From assembly GCA_030696435.1 (NCBI GenBank), contig JAUYSF010000134.1, positions 1-6,764 on the forward strand: a stretch of DNA of 6,764 bases, written 5' to 3'. This DNA is from Desulfoprunum sp. Lineage in GTDB: Bacteria > Desulfobacterota > Desulfobulbia > Desulfobulbales > Desulfocapsaceae. The translations under genes were made by a program, and so were the position numbers. Shown here in pieces: positions 6,509 through 6,764 of this stretch (positions are counted from its first letter, which is position 1; every line of letters begins with the position of its first letter). The notes under the pieces are model-generated. The model made no database searches. It had not been told where the DNA came from and saw nothing but the letters and a program-made list of their open reading frames with translations.

Positions 6509-6763
6509 TTAGGCCTTCTCTATCAGCAGTGTCTCCTCTTCAGTCTCCAGTCCGATTTCCTGCTCTGCCCGTTGCTTGGCGTGGTCGGTGGCGATGAACA
6601 TATACATGGCCGGGACCACGAAGAGGGTGAAGAGGGTGCCGATCGAAATACCGGTGGTGATCACCAGGCCCATGTTGTAGCGGCCGGCGGCCCCGGCCCC
6701 GGTGGCCATAACCAGAGGCATGACGCCGAGGACCATGGCGGCAGTGGTCATCAGGATTGGTCG
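6509..6763 (-). CDS. RND (HAE1/AcrB-like) efflux permease, C-terminal part (5' end outside window)
   Basis: The last 84 residues of an inner-membrane resistance-nodulation-division transporter, a proton-driven pump that normally works as a trimer with a periplasmic adaptor and an outer-membrane channel. RPILMTTAAMVLGVMPLVMATGAGA corresponds to the penultimate membrane helix and following loop. GLVITTGISIGTLFTLFVVPAMYMFI is the last membrane helix. They are followed by a charged cytoplasmic tail (DHAKQRAEQEIGLETEEETLL). An ATG at 6751-6749 exists, but it falls within the conserved RPILMTT motif, and the frame stays open to the edge, so it is internal. It runs convergent to the hsd operon and belongs to a different, probably chromosomal, neighbourhood. 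Substrate cannot be inferred from this fragment. Confidence 0.92.
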   Translation of the reverse strand, partial: RPILMTTAAMVLGVMPLVMATGAGAAGRYNMGLVITTGISIGTLFTLFVVPAMYMFIATDHAKQRAEQEIGLETEEETLLIEKA

Positions 6764-6764
6764 C

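Overview
This window holds most of a Type I restriction-modification (R-M) operon on the + strand, followed by a short boundary region and the 3' end of an unrelated, convergent RND efflux-pump gene on the - strand. The RND (AcrB/HAE1-like) permease points to a Gram-negative bacterium. Base composition is moderately GC-rich, except in the target-recognition parts of hsdS. I cannot name the genus; a proteobacterial or desulfobacterial host is a guess from protein style only.

Layout: 3-413 is the C-terminus of HsdM (the modification subunit, which starts upstream of the window). 410-1561 encodes a DUF1016/YhcG-family PD-(D/E)XK nuclease-like protein. 1554-2885 is HsdS (specificity subunit, two target-recognition domains). 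2882-5986 is HsdR (nuclease plus SF2 translocase). 5983-6381 starts as a RhuM-family gene but loses homology after about 101 codons. All five reading frames overlap the next by 4 nt (ATGA) or 8 nt (ATGAATGA), so this is one translationally coupled transcript; its promoter is outside the window. 6382-6508 is a non-coding boundary with two inverted repeats, one with perfect 21-bp arms. 6509-6763 (-) is the RND permease C-terminus.

How the genes work together: HsdM and HsdS form the methyltransferase that marks a bipartite DNA site. With HsdR they form the restriction complex that translocates and cuts unmodified DNA. The YhcG-like and RhuM-like genes are accessory passengers often seen in such operons; their contribution is not established.

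The core is a recognisable system rather than a new one. The less ordinary signals are palindromic DNA lying inside coding sequence: two tandem hairpins in the inter-domain linker of the YhcG-like gene, one base pair of which differs by a compensatory swap, and an apparent in-frame insertion of about 24 codons with two hairpins between helicase motifs of hsdR. Also notable are the abrupt loss of RhuM homology at about 6286 and the large hairpin at the island edge.
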